Positions 7,889-16,229 are shown, counted from the stretch's first letter. The stretch: 44,631 nucleotides of DNA from Nitrospirota bacterium (GCA_009773185.1 WPIF01000023.1:1-44631); one strand, 5' to 3'. Notes: generated from the sequence alone by a model not told the origin. Numbers and translations: made by a program.

Positions 7889-8577
7889 TTCTTTTTCTCC
7901 AGCGCCAGGGCCTTTTCATAATGTTTGAACAGCCTTTCGCGTCTTTTAAATTCCTTTGAATGCACTGAACGCCTGCCCTTGGCGGCTTCGGCATCCATAT
8001 CAGCATGGAGCATTTCGTGATAAACAACATACTCAATGTAATATCGCGGCACTTTTCCGGAATCCAGCACAGGGTTTATTCTTATCATGCCATCGTCTTT
8101 AAAATAGCTCCCGAGTGTTCTGCGCCTTACAGCGCGCCTTGGGCTTTTTGCGCCCCAGGTGATGCGTGCAGAGACCCTGCTGTTAAAGTAATCTTTATTT
8201 AGGGAATCATATATCTCAAGGAGGTTATAGAACTTTCCATGCGCGTTGATTTTTAACCTCTTTGGTCTTCTCTCAATACCAGCAGCATTATTTTTGATAA
8301 ACCTGCTTATATGCGGAGTTTTTCCTTTTTTGTTTTTTATCATTTCTGCTATCTCGGCAAGAACGCCGATTTCAGCAGAAAGAAACAACCTGTGGAGTCT
8401 TAGCGAAACAGAACGCCCGTGTATTTTTACTGATATCATGCTGCTGGAATTTTCAGTAAGGGTGAGCGAAACGGTTCTGCCGGCAGTTTTCTCAAGGTAA
8501 TGCCTCAGGGAGTATTCATCAAAAAACAAAGGAAGCTTCATCTGGCGCTCAGCGTCACTGACAGAATAAACCGGCAT
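7885..8577 (-). CDS. SprT-like zinc metalloprotease-fold protein
   Basis: 230 residues. The C-terminal half is SprT-like: a YDSLNKDYFNSRVSARITWG segment, then YVVYHEMLHADM with the HExxH zinc/catalytic motif, and a third potential ligand in RRSVHSKEFKRRE. The N-terminal 100 residues are not recognised. SprT-domain proteins include the eukaryotic DNA-protein crosslink protease Spartan; bacterial versions are uncharacterised, so only a zinc hydrolase fold is claimed. A minus-strand TATAAT ends eight bases before this ATG and no Shine-Dalgarno is present, so the message may be leaderless; an internal ATG at 8541 is the alternative start. It overlaps osmC tail-to-tail. Confidence 0.75.
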   Translation of the reverse strand: MPVYSVSDAERQMKLPLFFDEYSLRHYLEKTAGRTVSLTLTENSSSMISVKIHGRSVSLRLHRLFLSAEIGVLAEIAEMIKNKKGKTPHISRFIKNNAAGIERRPKRLKINAHGKFYNLLEIYDSLNKDYFNSRVSARITWGAKSPRRAVRRRTLGSYFKDDGMIRINPVLDSGKVPRYYIEYVVYHEMLHADMDAEAAKGRRSVHSKEFKRRERLFKHYEKALALEKKN

Positions 8578-8585
8578 AGATGGAT

Positions 8586-8591
8586 ATTATA
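8586..8591 (-). promoter_or_regulatory. -10 box eight bases upstream of the SprT-like gene
   Basis: TATAAT on the minus strand with eight bases to the ATG at 8577. The -35 is poor. The geometry matches the other predicted leaderless starts in the window (near 146, 23934, 27903, 39825 and 44484). Confidence 0.4.
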
Positions 8592-8616
8592 CCTGTAATG
8601 CCTGAAACAGGTTTAA

Positions 8617-8952
8617 TCAATAAGGCATTTTTTCAGGAGGCCTTCTCTCAGGGACGTATACGTGCGGGATTTTTTCTTCATTCCATTCTTTTGAAACGTA
8701 GAGGTTACAGTAGCAGCTTCCAAACTCTTCAACATCCGGAGCCCTGTATACGCAGGGGCAGACAATATCTTTATCCTTTTCATAATCTCCTGATGCCAGC
8801 CTGCATGGACAGGACATATAGCCGTAACGGTCCTTGTTAATGAGAAGGCCTTTCAGGAGCTCAGACACGACATCCCTGTCCTTATTAAAAAGGTAGCCCT
8901 TGGGTTCGTGGATTTTTCTCAGCATCTCATAAAGCTGCTCAACTGTGATCAT
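8617..8952 (-). CDS. Ferredoxin:thioredoxin reductase catalytic chain (FTR beta-like)
   Basis: 111 residues with the three signature cysteine pairs of the FTR catalytic subunit: SCPCRLA, VCPCVYRAP and SCYCNLYV. In characterised FTR these hold a 4Fe-4S cluster next to a redox-active disulfide, letting ferredoxin reduce a thioredoxin-fold partner by one-electron steps. The third motif is CYC rather than the plant/cyanobacterial CHC, so the histidine beside the active disulfide is a tyrosine. No variable (alpha) subunit is present, as in other non-photosynthetic microbes. The start overlaps the stop of the upstream glutaredoxin gene (ATGA), so the glutaredoxin is the obvious candidate partner. 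Confidence 0.9.
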   Translation of the reverse strand: MITVEQLYEMLRKIHEPKGYLFNKDRDVVSELLKGLLINKDRYGYMSCPCRLASGDYEKDKDIVCPCVYRAPDVEEFGSCYCNLYVSKEWNEEKIPHVYVPERRPPEKMPY

Positions 8953-9200
8953 AACCCCAGAGCCTCCCTGATCTCCTTTTCCTTAAATCCGACAATTACC
9001 TTATTGCCGATAATAATCGTGGGAAATGTGCAATTGGGGTTCAGTTTCCTGATTTCGTCAAAAACAGCCTGTCTTTCTTTACCGGTCAGCAAATCCACAT
9101 CTGTAAATTCATATTTCACAGCGCATTTGTCCATGAATTTTTTTGTAGCATTACAGTGGCTGCAGGTACTAAGTGTATACATTTTAACAGGCGGTTGCAT
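8949..9200 (-). CDS. Glutaredoxin-like redoxin
   Basis: About 83 residues with a glutaredoxin/NrdH-type fold: VKMYTLSTCSHCNATKKFM holds the C-S-H-C active site, NCTFPTIIIGNKVIVGF holds the conserved cis-Pro and the glycine-containing segment that binds the partner. The ATG at 9200 begins a normal-length redoxin; a longer reading to 9263 adds unrelated residues. Its stop overlaps the FTR catalytic-chain start, which implies coupled synthesis. A ferredoxin to FTR to redoxin electron route is therefore inferred. The final target (a reductase, or a regulatory disulfide) is not shown by the sequence. Confidence 0.85.
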   Translation of the reverse strand: MQPPVKMYTLSTCSHCNATKKFMDKCAVKYEFTDVDLLTGKERQAVFDEIRKLNPNCTFPTIIIGNKVIVGFKEKEIREALGL

Positions 9201-9296
9201 ATTAGTTTGCCCTTTCCATCTCTTTTCAGGAATATTAACAAAAGCTGCTGACAGATGCAACAAACCTGAACAGGCTTGAAACCCTGCCGTGCTTGT

Positions 9297-9326
9297 TTGT
9301 ATGGTGCGGATAACATTTTGTATAAT
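9297..9326 (+). promoter_or_regulatory. Probable promoter of the groES-like gene
   Basis: TTGTAT (9297-9302), 18-base spacer, TATAAT (9321-9326), about 47 bases upstream of the start codon. No CIRCE inverted repeat (TTAGCACTC/GAGTGCTAA) is seen, so HrcA control is not indicated. Confidence 0.45.
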
Positions 9327-9373
9327 AATCTACTTTTTGTGTAATAATACTTATTTCTAAGGAGGTAATAACT

Positions 9374-9988
9374 ATGAAATTGAAACCGCTTCATGACTGG
9401 GCAGTAATTAAAAGGCTTAATGCTGAAGAGAAAACTTCAGGCGGTATAATAATACCTGCCTCAGCACAGGAAAAGCCCTCAGAAGGCGTTGTGATCCGGA
9501 TTGGCCCCGGCAGGTACAAGATGGAAAAAGGCAGGTTAAAGTTCACACCTACTACCATAAAACCCGGGCAGAGAGTCTTCTATCCGGAATATTCTGCTAC
9601 CGAGATAGAGCTTGACGGAAGGGAATTCACGCTTGTCAGGGAAGAAGATATCCTTGGCACATATGAGGAAAATGAGATTGTCAAAAAGGAATTATTTGAT
9701 ATTGTTGAAAGGCGTGAATATCCTGTTGCCGTAAAAAAGGAGAGTATTCCTGCAGTTACTCCCGTGAAAAAGAAAGCCGCAGAAAAGAAGAAAGCAAAAA
9801 GGAAGACTGTGAAGGAAAAGAAGGCTTCTTCAAAAACTTTGTCAAAAACAAAGGCAAAAAAGGCCGCCAGGAAAAAAAATCCTAAACCTGCCAAAAAGTC
9901 GGCTAAGAAGACTGTGAAAAAAGAAGCAAAAAAGGCTGTTGCCAAAAAGAAGGCCCCTTCAAAGGGCAAAAAACGAACCAGGAAATAG
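9374..9988 (+). CDS. groES: GroES co-chaperonin with long Lys/Ala-rich histone-H1-like tail
   Basis: 204 residues, about twice the usual GroES length. Residues 1-95 are a regular Cpn10: MKLKPLHDWAVIKRL, a mobile loop containing EEKTSGGIIIPASAQEKPSEG, and the ending REEDILGTYEE. After a linker, residues ~120-204 are a run of KKK, KKAA, KPAKKSAKK-type repeats resembling bacterial histone-H1-like proteins. A strong AAGGAGG stands before the ATG. No groEL follows; a small unknown gene starts two bases after the stop. The co-chaperonin part should cap a GroEL encoded elsewhere. The tail could bind nucleic acid or acidic surfaces; this is inference from composition. Confidence 0.88.
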   Translation: MKLKPLHDWAVIKRLNAEEKTSGGIIIPASAQEKPSEGVVIRIGPGRYKMEKGRLKFTPTTIKPGQRVFYPEYSATEIELDGREFTLVREEDILGTYEENEIVKKELFDIVERREYPVAVKKESIPAVTPVKKKAAEKKKAKRKTVKEKKASSKTLSKTKAKKAARKKNPKPAKKSAKKTVKKEAKKAVAKKKAPSKGKKRTRK

Positions 9989-9989
9989 A

Positions 9990-10334
9990 ATGGAAAAAAA
10001 GGAAAGCCTTAGCAATAAGATACGGTTTTATCATTATGCCTCCGGAGTGCTTATAACCCAAACAGAAGACCCTTTATGCAGCAAATGTAAGGCGCTTACA
10101 AATACAACACGAGCTGTAAGGGAGGGCTTCAGGGAATTTGAGCAGAAGCATACAGGTGAACTGGTGGATATAGATGATGAATTAAGGCTTGTTCTTGCCA
10201 AGACCAGCAGGAATCTTGCTGAACTGATTTCTCCTGAGAATGCCGAGGGGCAGAAAAAAGCAGGCAAGTGCAAAATGCCCGAGGGTGTATGTTTCATAAA
10301 GGCATCAAAATCAATTCTGGATAAGATAGAATGA
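9990..10334 (+). CDS. Small conserved-looking protein of unknown function
   Basis: 114 residues, unrecognised. The ATG at 9990 follows AGGAAA and lies two bases after the GroES stop, so it is almost certainly cotranscribed and coupled. The protein is soluble, charged and mostly helical in appearance, with four cysteines in two pairs (DPLCSKCKAL near residue 30, and KCKMPEGVC near residue 95), which could bind a metal or form disulfides. No signal peptide or membrane segment. Codon use is like its neighbours. Its position behind a modified GroES is the only functional hint. Confidence 0.6.
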   Translation: MEKKESLSNKIRFYHYASGVLITQTEDPLCSKCKALTNTTRAVREGFREFEQKHTGELVDIDDELRLVLAKTSRNLAELISPENAEGQKKAGKCKMPEGVCFIKASKSILDKIE

Positions 10335-10372
10335 AGTGAAGTTATGTTTTTGTTCTTGAGGTAAGTGGTAAT

Positions 10373-11065
10373 ATGAGAAACAGAAGTGTTATTAAGGCCG
10401 GAATAATCCTTTTTTTTATTTTTGTGTCCTCTCTCTTTATTTGTTTATCCGCCCCAGGCGCTGTTGATGCGCCACCCGTTACTCTCGGGTTCAGCGGGCC
10501 GGTTAGCCCGGAAGGTATTCCTTCTCCATGGGAGCTGAAGGTAAAAAAAGGCAAGGCTGACGCAAAGGTCGTTCTGGAAAATGGAGAGCCTGCCTTGCAC
10601 ATGAAGTCCCTGAAATCATCGTTTTCACTTGAACGCGAATTCAGATTAAATGTAAAGGACTACCCTTATGTCACGTGGGCCTGGAAGGCCCTGACACTGC
10701 CTTTGCGGGGCGATGTCCGTAAGGGATCTACAAATGACCAGGGGCTGCAGTTCTTTGTGGCCTTTGAAGGCAGGAAGATACTGAGCTATGTGTGGGATAC
10801 AAATGCGCCTGAGGGGACTGTTACAGAAGAGTCTGTACCGTGGCCTGTAGGCCTTACGATAAAGGTGATAGTGGTGAAATCAGGAATTTCTGATACCGGC
10901 AAGTGGCTTACAGTCAGGAGAAATGTATACGATGATTACAGAAAATTCTTTAATGAAGAACCTCCCCGGGTAGAGGGGATAAGGGTGCAGATGAATACGC
11001 AGCACACAGGCGGAAGCGCTGAAGGTTTTTTCAGGAATATAATTTTCAGCAAGACCTCCAGGTAA
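10373..11065 (+). CDS. Exported DUF3047 protein
   Basis: 230 residues. A signal peptide (IKAGIILFFIFVSSLFICLSAPGA) is followed by a DUF3047 domain, recognisable from GLQFFVAFEGRKILSYVWDTNAPEGT and a concanavalin-like beta-rich layout ending EGFFRNIIFSK. DUF3047 proteins are periplasmic or secreted and uncharacterised; the fold suggests carbohydrate or ligand binding, which is not proven. GAGGTAAG lies about eight bases before the ATG. The gene stands alone between the groES pair and the convergent lipoprotein gene. Confidence 0.75.
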   Translation: MRNRSVIKAGIILFFIFVSSLFICLSAPGAVDAPPVTLGFSGPVSPEGIPSPWELKVKKGKADAKVVLENGEPALHMKSLKSSFSLEREFRLNVKDYPYVTWAWKALTLPLRGDVRKGSTNDQGLQFFVAFEGRKILSYVWDTNAPEGTVTEESVPWPVGLTIKVIVVKSGISDTGKWLTVRRNVYDDYRKFFNEEPPRVEGIRVQMNTQHTGGSAEGFFRNIIFSKTSR

Positions 11066-11106
11066 TCAGAAACCAGCCCAATAACTTCTTATCTGTGAAA
11101 TATCTC

Positions 11107-11526
11107 TTATTCCGGCTGCCTGAATGGATTTGTCCTGAGAATACGGCTGAGCTTTAAGGGCCTTCCTTCAAACACAAAGATAGCCGTGCCCCGCTCCTCT
11201 GTTGTCTGTCCGCTCACAATCCATGTCCCGCTCCACGCTATTTTCAGAGAAACAGCACCCTTGTCTATCTCAACCCATTTATGCGAAAAGGTTAAATCTG
11301 CTTTATCAAAGTTCTTTATTGCGCCGAGAATTTCCCTGTAGCCTTCTTTTGTTGTGTTATTCTCAATGACAGAGAGCTCTCTTTTCAGATAGGCATCCTT
11401 GACTGCCGCTGCAACGGCAAATGCCTCCCTGGCTTTTTTTGACTCGTCAGTCTCCGGTTTAACCTCTTTTGAACTGCAGGACATGAAGACAAATAATGCA
11501 ATTAACAGAATAGTTGTTTTTTTCAT
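11107..11526 (-). CDS. Putative lipoprotein, unknown function
   Basis: About 139 residues. The start MKKTTILLIALFVFMSC is a lipoprotein signal peptide with a lipobox ending in Cys17, so the mature protein would be lipid-anchored. The remainder (helix rich in EAFAVAAAVKDAYLKREL, then beta strands with SLKIAWSGTWIVSGQTTEERGTAIFVFEG) resembles the NTF2/SnoaL-like layout of small periplasmic domains, but I do not recognise a named family. GAGAGG precedes the chosen ATG. It is encoded just downstream of dciA in the same direction, probably the last gene of rpmB-dciA-lipoprotein. Confidence 0.65.
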   Translation of the reverse strand: MKKTTILLIALFVFMSCSSKEVKPETDESKKAREAFAVAAAVKDAYLKRELSVIENNTTKEGYREILGAIKNFDKADLTFSHKWVEIDKGAVSLKIAWSGTWIVSGQTTEERGTAIFVFEGRPLKLSRILRTNPFRQPE

Positions 11527-11546
11527 ATAGCCTCTCAATAACAAAA

Positions 11547-11978
11547 TTATCTTTTGAAAGCCATGGATTTTTCCATAGCCTTTTTAATCTTGTCCCTTAA
11601 TTCATGATCCGGTACAGGAGATATGGTTTCTTCTATATAAGAGTTATCACTTGCTGTAAGCAGGCGCTTTTCCAAAATTGTTTTGTCCTGTTTTTTTTCC
11701 GGCAGGACTCTCCCTATCTTGAATCTGACAGCCGTTATGCCAAAACCATTAAGCTTCTTAATGATGGTATCTTTATAAAAATTAAGCTGTTGCAGCCATA
11801 CAGGGGAATCTACATTAATGAGCAGTTCCTTTTCCTTTATGCCTGCAGGCGCCATATGAAGCGAAACCGGCTTCTCAAATATGACAGCCCACTCATTCCT
11901 TATGCGCCCCAGCCTTACAGAGTCTTCTATCCCGAGGTTTCTGATCAAAGGGGCAAGCAGGGAATCGGCCCTTTTCAC
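11547..11978 (-). CDS. dciA: DciA-like DUF721 protein (helicase-loading factor family)
   Basis: About 143 residues. DUF721 is recognised from the N-terminal [26 protein letters not shown], the tryptophan in RNEWAVIFEKPVSLHMAPAGIKEKELLINVDSPVWLQQLNFYK and the following KLNGFG segment. In bacteria without DnaC or DnaI, DciA loads the DnaB helicase at replication origins; assignment here is by family. The GTG at 11978 shares one base with the TAG stop of rpmB, and AAAGGC precedes it. A C-terminal tail of about 40 residues is charged and likely disordered. Confidence 0.78.
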   Translation of the reverse strand: MKRADSLLAPLIRNLGIEDSVRLGRIRNEWAVIFEKPVSLHMAPAGIKEKELLINVDSPVWLQQLNFYKDTIIKKLNGFGITAVRFKIGRVLPEKKQDKTILEKRLLTASDNSYIEETISPVPDHELRDKIKKAMEKSMAFKR

Positions 11979-12166
11979 TAAACAGCCTTTTTGACACTGC
12001 CTGAGCGCAGGCATCTGGTGCAGACATATTCTCTTTTTGTGCTTCCGCCCGCTAGTATCCTTGTCCTTTGCAGATTTGGCAGCACCTGCCGCTTTGTTTT
12101 ATTATTTGCATGACTGACATTGTTGGCCACTGTCCTTGCTTTTCCACATACGAAACAACTTGCCAC
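11978..12166 (-). CDS. rpmB: 50S ribosomal protein L28
   Basis: 62 residues, the usual length of bacterial L28. The N-terminal [21 protein letters not shown] and the later [21 protein letters not shown] are family signatures, and the two CxxC pairs mark the zinc-binding C+ form. The GTG start has AAAGGAGGG seven bases upstream. It is followed immediately by dciA (one-base overlap) and is divergent from infB. Confidence 0.92.
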   Translation of the reverse strand: MASCFVCGKARTVANNVSHANNKTKRQVLPNLQRTRILAGGSTKREYVCTRCLRSGSVKKAV

Positions 12167-12193
12167 AGTTTTTCCCTCCTTTCATTTTTGGAT

Positions 12194-12228
12194 GATACAC
12201 GATGCAGGATACAAGAACGAAGACTTGC
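12194..12228 (+). repeat. Degenerate heptamer repeat in the rpmB-infB spacer
   Basis: Five consecutive 7-bp units, GATACAC, GATGCAG, GATACAA, GAACGAA, GACTTGC, each beginning GA. The outer part also makes an imperfect stem with GTGCATCATC near 12232. It resembles in period the heptamer repeats at 14869 and 15490. It lies in the divergent rpmB/infB spacer (12167-12362), in which I see no further feature. Confidence 0.5.
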
Positions 12229-12362
12229 AATTGTGCATCATCATGTCTCTTGTGTAATTGCTTTAAAAAGGTTTTTTATGATAACATTTTAGGATTAATG
12301 TTACAAGGCTTGCCCGCTTGAAGCAGGGGCTTGTTCCTTAAAAAGGGGTTAAAGACAGATAT

Positions 12363-14867
12363 ATGACCAAATTAAGAGTTCATGAGCTTGCCAAAAAGCT
12401 GGGCGTTGACAATAAAGATATCCTGAGCGCGCTTGCAGAACTTGGGATTAAAGGCAAAACGCACTCTTCAGCCATAGAGCCTGAGATTACGGAGAAAGTA
12501 GAAAAGCTTTTAAAGAAAAAGCCGGTGGCAGCAGCCAAAACTAAAAAAACAGGCGCAAAACCGGAAAAGAAAAAATCCGGTGAAGAAAAAAAGACAGAAG
12601 AGAAAAAAGTCAGGGAAAAACCGGTAAAGGCAGCAAAGCCCGGGAAAAAAATAACACAGGAAGTTAAACAAGTTCCGGAAGTTAAACCGGTTTCTGAAAA
12701 AAAGCCAGTCCATGAACCTTCTGTTACGCAAAAAGAAATAAAGCCTGAGGCAGTAAAGGCGCCTGAGAAAAAAACAGCAGAGATATTAAAACCTGAAGTC
12801 CCTGCTGAAGAGGTAAAAATTGAAGAAACCATTACAGAGGCAGCGCCTGAAGAGATACCATCAGCAGAAGAATCCGGCATAACATTGCCGGAAGAGGAAG
12901 TTGAGGGTAAAGTTCCTGATAGATTTAAGAAGGAAATAGAAACAGAAAAAGTAGAAAAATTCAAGGCCAAACCCCAGATGCAGAGGGCATTTCAGGCGAT
13001 AAGGAAAATAGATACCAAAAAATGGCATGATCCAAAGACATTTAAACGGCACGGCAAAGATAAGTTTGGACAAAGAGAAGATCAAAAGCTGCAGCCTCAG
13101 TCTGTAATCACAAGGAAAAAGGTATTAAAACTTCGTGAAGGCGCAACAGTGAAGGAATTTGCCGAGATTATAAGCGTTAAAATCTCAGATGTTATGAAAA
13201 AATTCATGGAACTTGGTTACATGACTACAATAAATCAGCCCGTAGATATAGACGCTGCACTCCTTGTAGCAGACGGTTTCGGGACAAAAATTGAAATTAT
13301 GGCTGTAGAGGAAGAGATGATTACAGAAGGCAAGGAAGAGGATATATTAAAACTTGTTCCAAGGCCTCCTGTTGTCACAATAATGGGGCATGTTGACCAT
13401 GGCAAGACCTCCTTGCTTGACGCAATAAGAGAGACCAAGGTTACGGAGACAGAGGCAGGCGGGATAACGCAGCATATAGGTGCATATAAGGTTACACTTA
13501 AAGGGAAAGAACTGGTTTTCCTTGACACCCCGGGACATGAGGCATTTACTGCCATGAGGGCAAGGGGAGCAAAGGTGACAGATATAGTTGTGCTTGTTGT
13601 TGCGGCAGATGACGGAGTTATGCCGCAGACAATTGAGGCCGTAAACCATGCCAAAGCGGCAAATGTTCCAATAGTTGTTGCCATAAATAAGATAGACAAG
13701 CCTGAGGCGAACGCTCAAAGGGTAAAAACCGAGCTTGCAGAACATGGGATACTGTCTGAAGAGTGGGGGGGGCAGAATATTTTTGTTGAAGTATCAGCCA
13801 AGAAGCGCATAGGCATTGAGCATCTGCTTGAAATGATATTATTGCAGGCAGAGGTAATGGAACTTAAGGCCGATCCCGATAAGATGGCAAAGGGAACAAT
13901 TATAGAGGCAAAGCTTGACAGGGGAAGAGGCCCTGTGGCAACTGTTCTTGTTCAGTCCGGGAAACTTAAGATCGGAGATAACTTCCTTGCTGGAACAAGC
14001 GTAGGAAGAGTAAGGGCGCTGCTTGATGATACAGGCAAACGTGTTCAGGAAGTAGGGCCGTCAACGCCTGTTGAGGTTATCGGTTTTCCTGAGGTGCCTA
14101 CTGCGGGCGATATCTTTACATCTGTAGACGATGAAAAACGTGCGAGACAGATTGCCCTTGCAAGACTTCAGAAGGAAAAGCTTGCCCAGCTGGCCAAGGA
14201 CAGCAAACTGACCCTCGACGACCTTTATGCAAAGATAAAAGAAGGCGAGGTAAAAGAGCTCAACATTATAATAAAGGGCGACGTCCAGGGTTCTGTGGAA
14301 GCTACCCAGGATGCATTAGAGCGCATAACCAATCCGCAGGTGAAGGTTAAAGTTATACATGCCTCTGTAGGGGGTATTAATGAATCAGATGTAATGCTTG
14401 CGGCAGCTTCAAATGCCATTATAATAGGCTTTAATGTCAGGCCTGAGGCAAAGGCTTCTCAGACAGCAGAGAAAGAAAGAGTTGACATAAGGCTTTACAC
14501 AATTATCTATAATGCCATAGAGGATGTAAAAAAGGCGCTTGAAGGACTATTGGCGCCGACACTAAAAGAGAAAATTCTTGGAAGGGCAGAGATAAGGCAG
14601 ACCTTCCAGGTTTCCAGTGTGGGAACGATAGCAGGCTGTTATGTTCTGGACGGTTTTATAAGCCGTGCAAGCGAAGGAATAAGAATAATCAGGGACAATA
14701 TTGTAGTCTATGACGGCAAGATAGCAACTCTTAAGAGATTCAAGGATGATGCTAAAGAGGTTCAGGCAGGATACGAGTGCGGCATAACTATCGAGAACTA
14801 CAATGATCTAAAGGTTGGAGATATCCTCGAAAATTATATAATTGAAAAAATAGCAGGAAAACTGTAA
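12363..14867 (+). CDS. infB: Translation initiation factor IF-2
   Basis: 834 residues. An IF2_N domain opens the protein ([21 protein letters not shown]); then comes a Lys/Pro/Glu-rich flexible linker (~60-210), a second IF-2N domain (~260-310), and the GTPase domain with G1 GHVDHGKT (~342), G3 DTPGHE (~388) and G4 NKID (~441). The C-terminal beta-barrel and C1/C2 domains that bind fMet-tRNA follow, ending in the family-typical [18 protein letters not shown]. It escorts initiator tRNA to the 30S subunit and promotes 50S joining. The order infB-rbfA-nrnA downstream is conserved in many bacteria. No good Shine-Dalgarno precedes the ATG. Confidence 0.97.
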   Translation: MTKLRVHELAKKLGVDNKDILSALAELGIKGKTHSSAIEPEITEKVEKLLKKKPVAAAKTKKTGAKPEKKKSGEEKKTEEKKVREKPVKAAKPGKKITQEVKQVPEVKPVSEKKPVHEPSVTQKEIKPEAVKAPEKKTAEILKPEVPAEEVKIEETITEAAPEEIPSAEESGITLPEEEVEGKVPDRFKKEIETEKVEKFKAKPQMQRAFQAIRKIDTKKWHDPKTFKRHGKDKFGQREDQKLQPQSVITRKKVLKLREGATVKEFAEIISVKISDVMKKFMELGYMTTINQPVDIDAALLVADGFGTKIEIMAVEEEMITEGKEEDILKLVPRPPVVTIMGHVDHGKTSLLDAIRETKVTETEAGGITQHIGAYKVTLKGKELVFLDTPGHEAFTAMRARGAKVTDIVVLVVAADDGVMPQTIEAVNHAKAANVPIVVAINKIDKPEANAQRVKTELAEHGILSEEWGGQNIFVEVSAKKRIGIEHLLEMILLQAEVMELKADPDKMAKGTIIEAKLDRGRGPVATVLVQSGKLKIGDNFLAGTSVGRVRALLDDTGKRVQEVGPSTPVEVIGFPEVPTAGDIFTSVDDEKRARQIALARLQKEKLAQLAKDSKLTLDDLYAKIKEGEVKELNIIIKGDVQGSVEATQDALERITNPQVKVKVIHASVGGINESDVMLAAASNAIIIGFNVRPEAKASQTAEKERVDIRLYTIIYNAIEDVKKALEGLLAPTLKEKILGRAEIRQTFQVSSVGTIAGCYVLDGFISRASEGIRIIRDNIVVYDGKIATLKRFKDDAKEVQAGYECGITIENYNDLKVGDILENYIIEKIAGKL

Positions 14868-14868
14868 C

Positions 14869-14903
14869 AGCTTATAGCTCATAGCTGTCAGCTGTAAGCT
14901 CAA
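14869..14903 (+). repeat. Heptamer repeat AGCTNNN x5 between infB and rbfA
   Basis: Five units of exact 7-bp period: AGCTTAT, AGCTCAT, AGCTGTC, AGCTGTA, AGCTCAA. The outer arms AGCTTATAGCT and AGCTGTAAGCT can pair into an 11-bp hairpin with one mismatch, loop of ten bases. It starts one base after the infB stop and fills the spacer up to rbfA. Confidence 0.7.
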
Positions 14904-14910
14904 ACTAACT

Positions 14911-15279
14911 ATGCTTCCATATAAACGCTCACAAAGAGTCAGTGACTTAATAAGAGAAGAGATCGCTGACATAATAATGAACAAATTAAAAGACCCAAGG
15001 GTCGGATTTATAACGGTTACAGGCGCGAAGATAACAGAAGACCTGAAATTGGCAACTGTTTATGTAAGCGTCCTGAAGCCGGACGAAAAAAAAGGAACCA
15101 TCGAGATACTTAATTCTGCAAAAGGCTTTATCCGCGCAGAACTGTCAAAAAGAGTCAGGATGAAATTTATCCCTTCCCTGACATTCAGGGTAGACGAATC
15201 TATTGAGTATGGAGATAAGATTGAAAGACTTTTAAAAGAAATAAAATCGGGTTCTGCCGGCAACGAGGAGAAAAGTTGA
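14911..15279 (+). CDS. rbfA: Ribosome-binding factor A
   Basis: 122 residues, normal length. Family features: YKRSQRVSDLIREEIADIIMNKLKDPRVGFITVTGAKIT and the KH-like core ending FRVDESIEYGDKIERLL. RbfA binds the 30S subunit near helix 1 of 16S rRNA and is needed for late maturation and cold adaptation. It sits between infB and nrnA as in many genomes. Its leader is the heptamer repeat region, which contains no Shine-Dalgarno. Its TGA overlaps the TTG start of nrnA. Confidence 0.95.
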   Translation: MLPYKRSQRVSDLIREEIADIIMNKLKDPRVGFITVTGAKITEDLKLATVYVSVLKPDEKKGTIEILNSAKGFIRAELSKRVRMKFIPSLTFRVDESIEYGDKIERLLKEIKSGSAGNEEKS

Positions 15280-16229
15280 AGATCCCCGGAAATGTGCTTG
15301 ATTTCCTGCGGAAAGGAAAGCAGTTTTTTATTGCAACCCACATAAGCCCTGATGGCGATGCCCTCGGTTCCTCAATAGCGCTTTCATTAGCCCTTGAATC
15401 GCTTGGAAAAGAAACAATAATATATGACAAAGATCCCGTACCTGAATTTTACAGGTTCCTGCCGGGGCATGAAAGGTTCACCCAGTCAATCTCAAATCTC
15501 AAATTTGAAATTTCAAATTTAATACTGCTTGACTGTAATGAGCTTGAGAGAACAGGCATTGAAAAAATAGAATTTGTCTCCTCAGCAGTCATAGACCATC
15601 ACGAAACAAAGAAGGAATTCGGAGATATAAAATGGATAGAGCCGCAGGCCGCGGCAACAGGGTTGATGCTTTTTTATGTTATCAGGGAATTAGGCGTAAA
15701 GATAACAAAAGAGATTGCCATAAACCTTTATGCTGCAATTGCAATAGATACAGGCACCTTCAGATACAGCAACACAACGCCTGAGGTTCTAAGGGTTGCA
15801 GCTGAATTGATAGAGGCCGGCGCAGACCCGTCTTACATAGCAGAGAGTCTTTATGAGGCCTGGTCAGAGAGCAGGTTCAGGTTGCTGCTGAAGGTTCTCA
15901 ATACACTTGAGATTAATAATGGCATTGCAATTACTCTGGTGACACTGGACATGTTCAAAGAGACCGGGGCTTTGGTTGAGGACACAGAAAACTTTGTAGG
16001 GTTCCCCCGGCTGCTGAAATCAGTAAGAATATCCGCCCTCTTCAGAGAGGTAGAGAATAATTACTATAAAATCAGCCTCCGCTCAAGAGGAAGAGGAATG
16101 AATGTTGCAAAAATAGCCGCAGAGTTTGGCGGCGGCGGCCATAGAAACGCAGCAGGCTACAGAGTCCGGGCAGATTTTAAAACAGCCAAGGAAACTCTCT
16201 TAAAAAAACTGAATACTTTACCCCGATAG
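15276..16229 (+). CDS. nrnA: DHH-DHHA1 phosphoesterase, NrnA-type nanoRNase/pAp phosphatase
   Basis: 317 residues. The DHH domain has the metal motifs THISPDGDALGSS and DHHETK, and the C-terminal DHHA1 domain ends with GGGGHRNAAG, which binds substrate. NrnA degrades 2-5-mer RNAs and dephosphorylates 3'-phosphoadenosine 5'-phosphate. The TTG start (shared with the TGA of rbfA) is supported by GAGGAG just upstream. A 31-bp heptamer repeat (15490-15520) is read in frame as the segment around NLKFEISNL, just before the strand ILLDCNELERTG, apparently replacing the normal sequence without breaking the protein. Confidence 0.92.
   Translation: MKIPGNVLDFLRKGKQFFIATHISPDGDALGSSIALSLALESLGKETIIYDKDPVPEFYRFLPGHERFTQSISNLKFEISNLILLDCNELERTGIEKIEFVSSAVIDHHETKKEFGDIKWIEPQAAATGLMLFYVIRELGVKITKEIAINLYAAIAIDTGTFRYSNTTPEVLRVAAELIEAGADPSYIAESLYEAWSESRFRLLLKVLNTLEINNGIAITLVTLDMFKETGALVEDTENFVGFPRLLKSVRISALFREVENNYYKISLRSRGRGMNVAKIAAEFGGGGHRNAAGYRVRADFKTAKETLLKKLNTLPR
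15490..15520 (+). repeat. Heptamer repeat inside nrnA
   Basis: Units TCTCAAA, TCTCAAA, TTTGAAA, TTTCAAA and a partial TTT, exact 7-bp period. The second half is nearly the reverse complement of the first. It is translated in frame, so it is tolerated in an apparently functional gene. Confidence 0.65.

Noticed and set aside
9731-9988. Large minus-strand frames opposite the GroES tail, the IF-2 linker and the DUF4912 tail
   Set aside because: They are Phe-rich antisense reflections of Lys-rich coding sequence, with no start signals.
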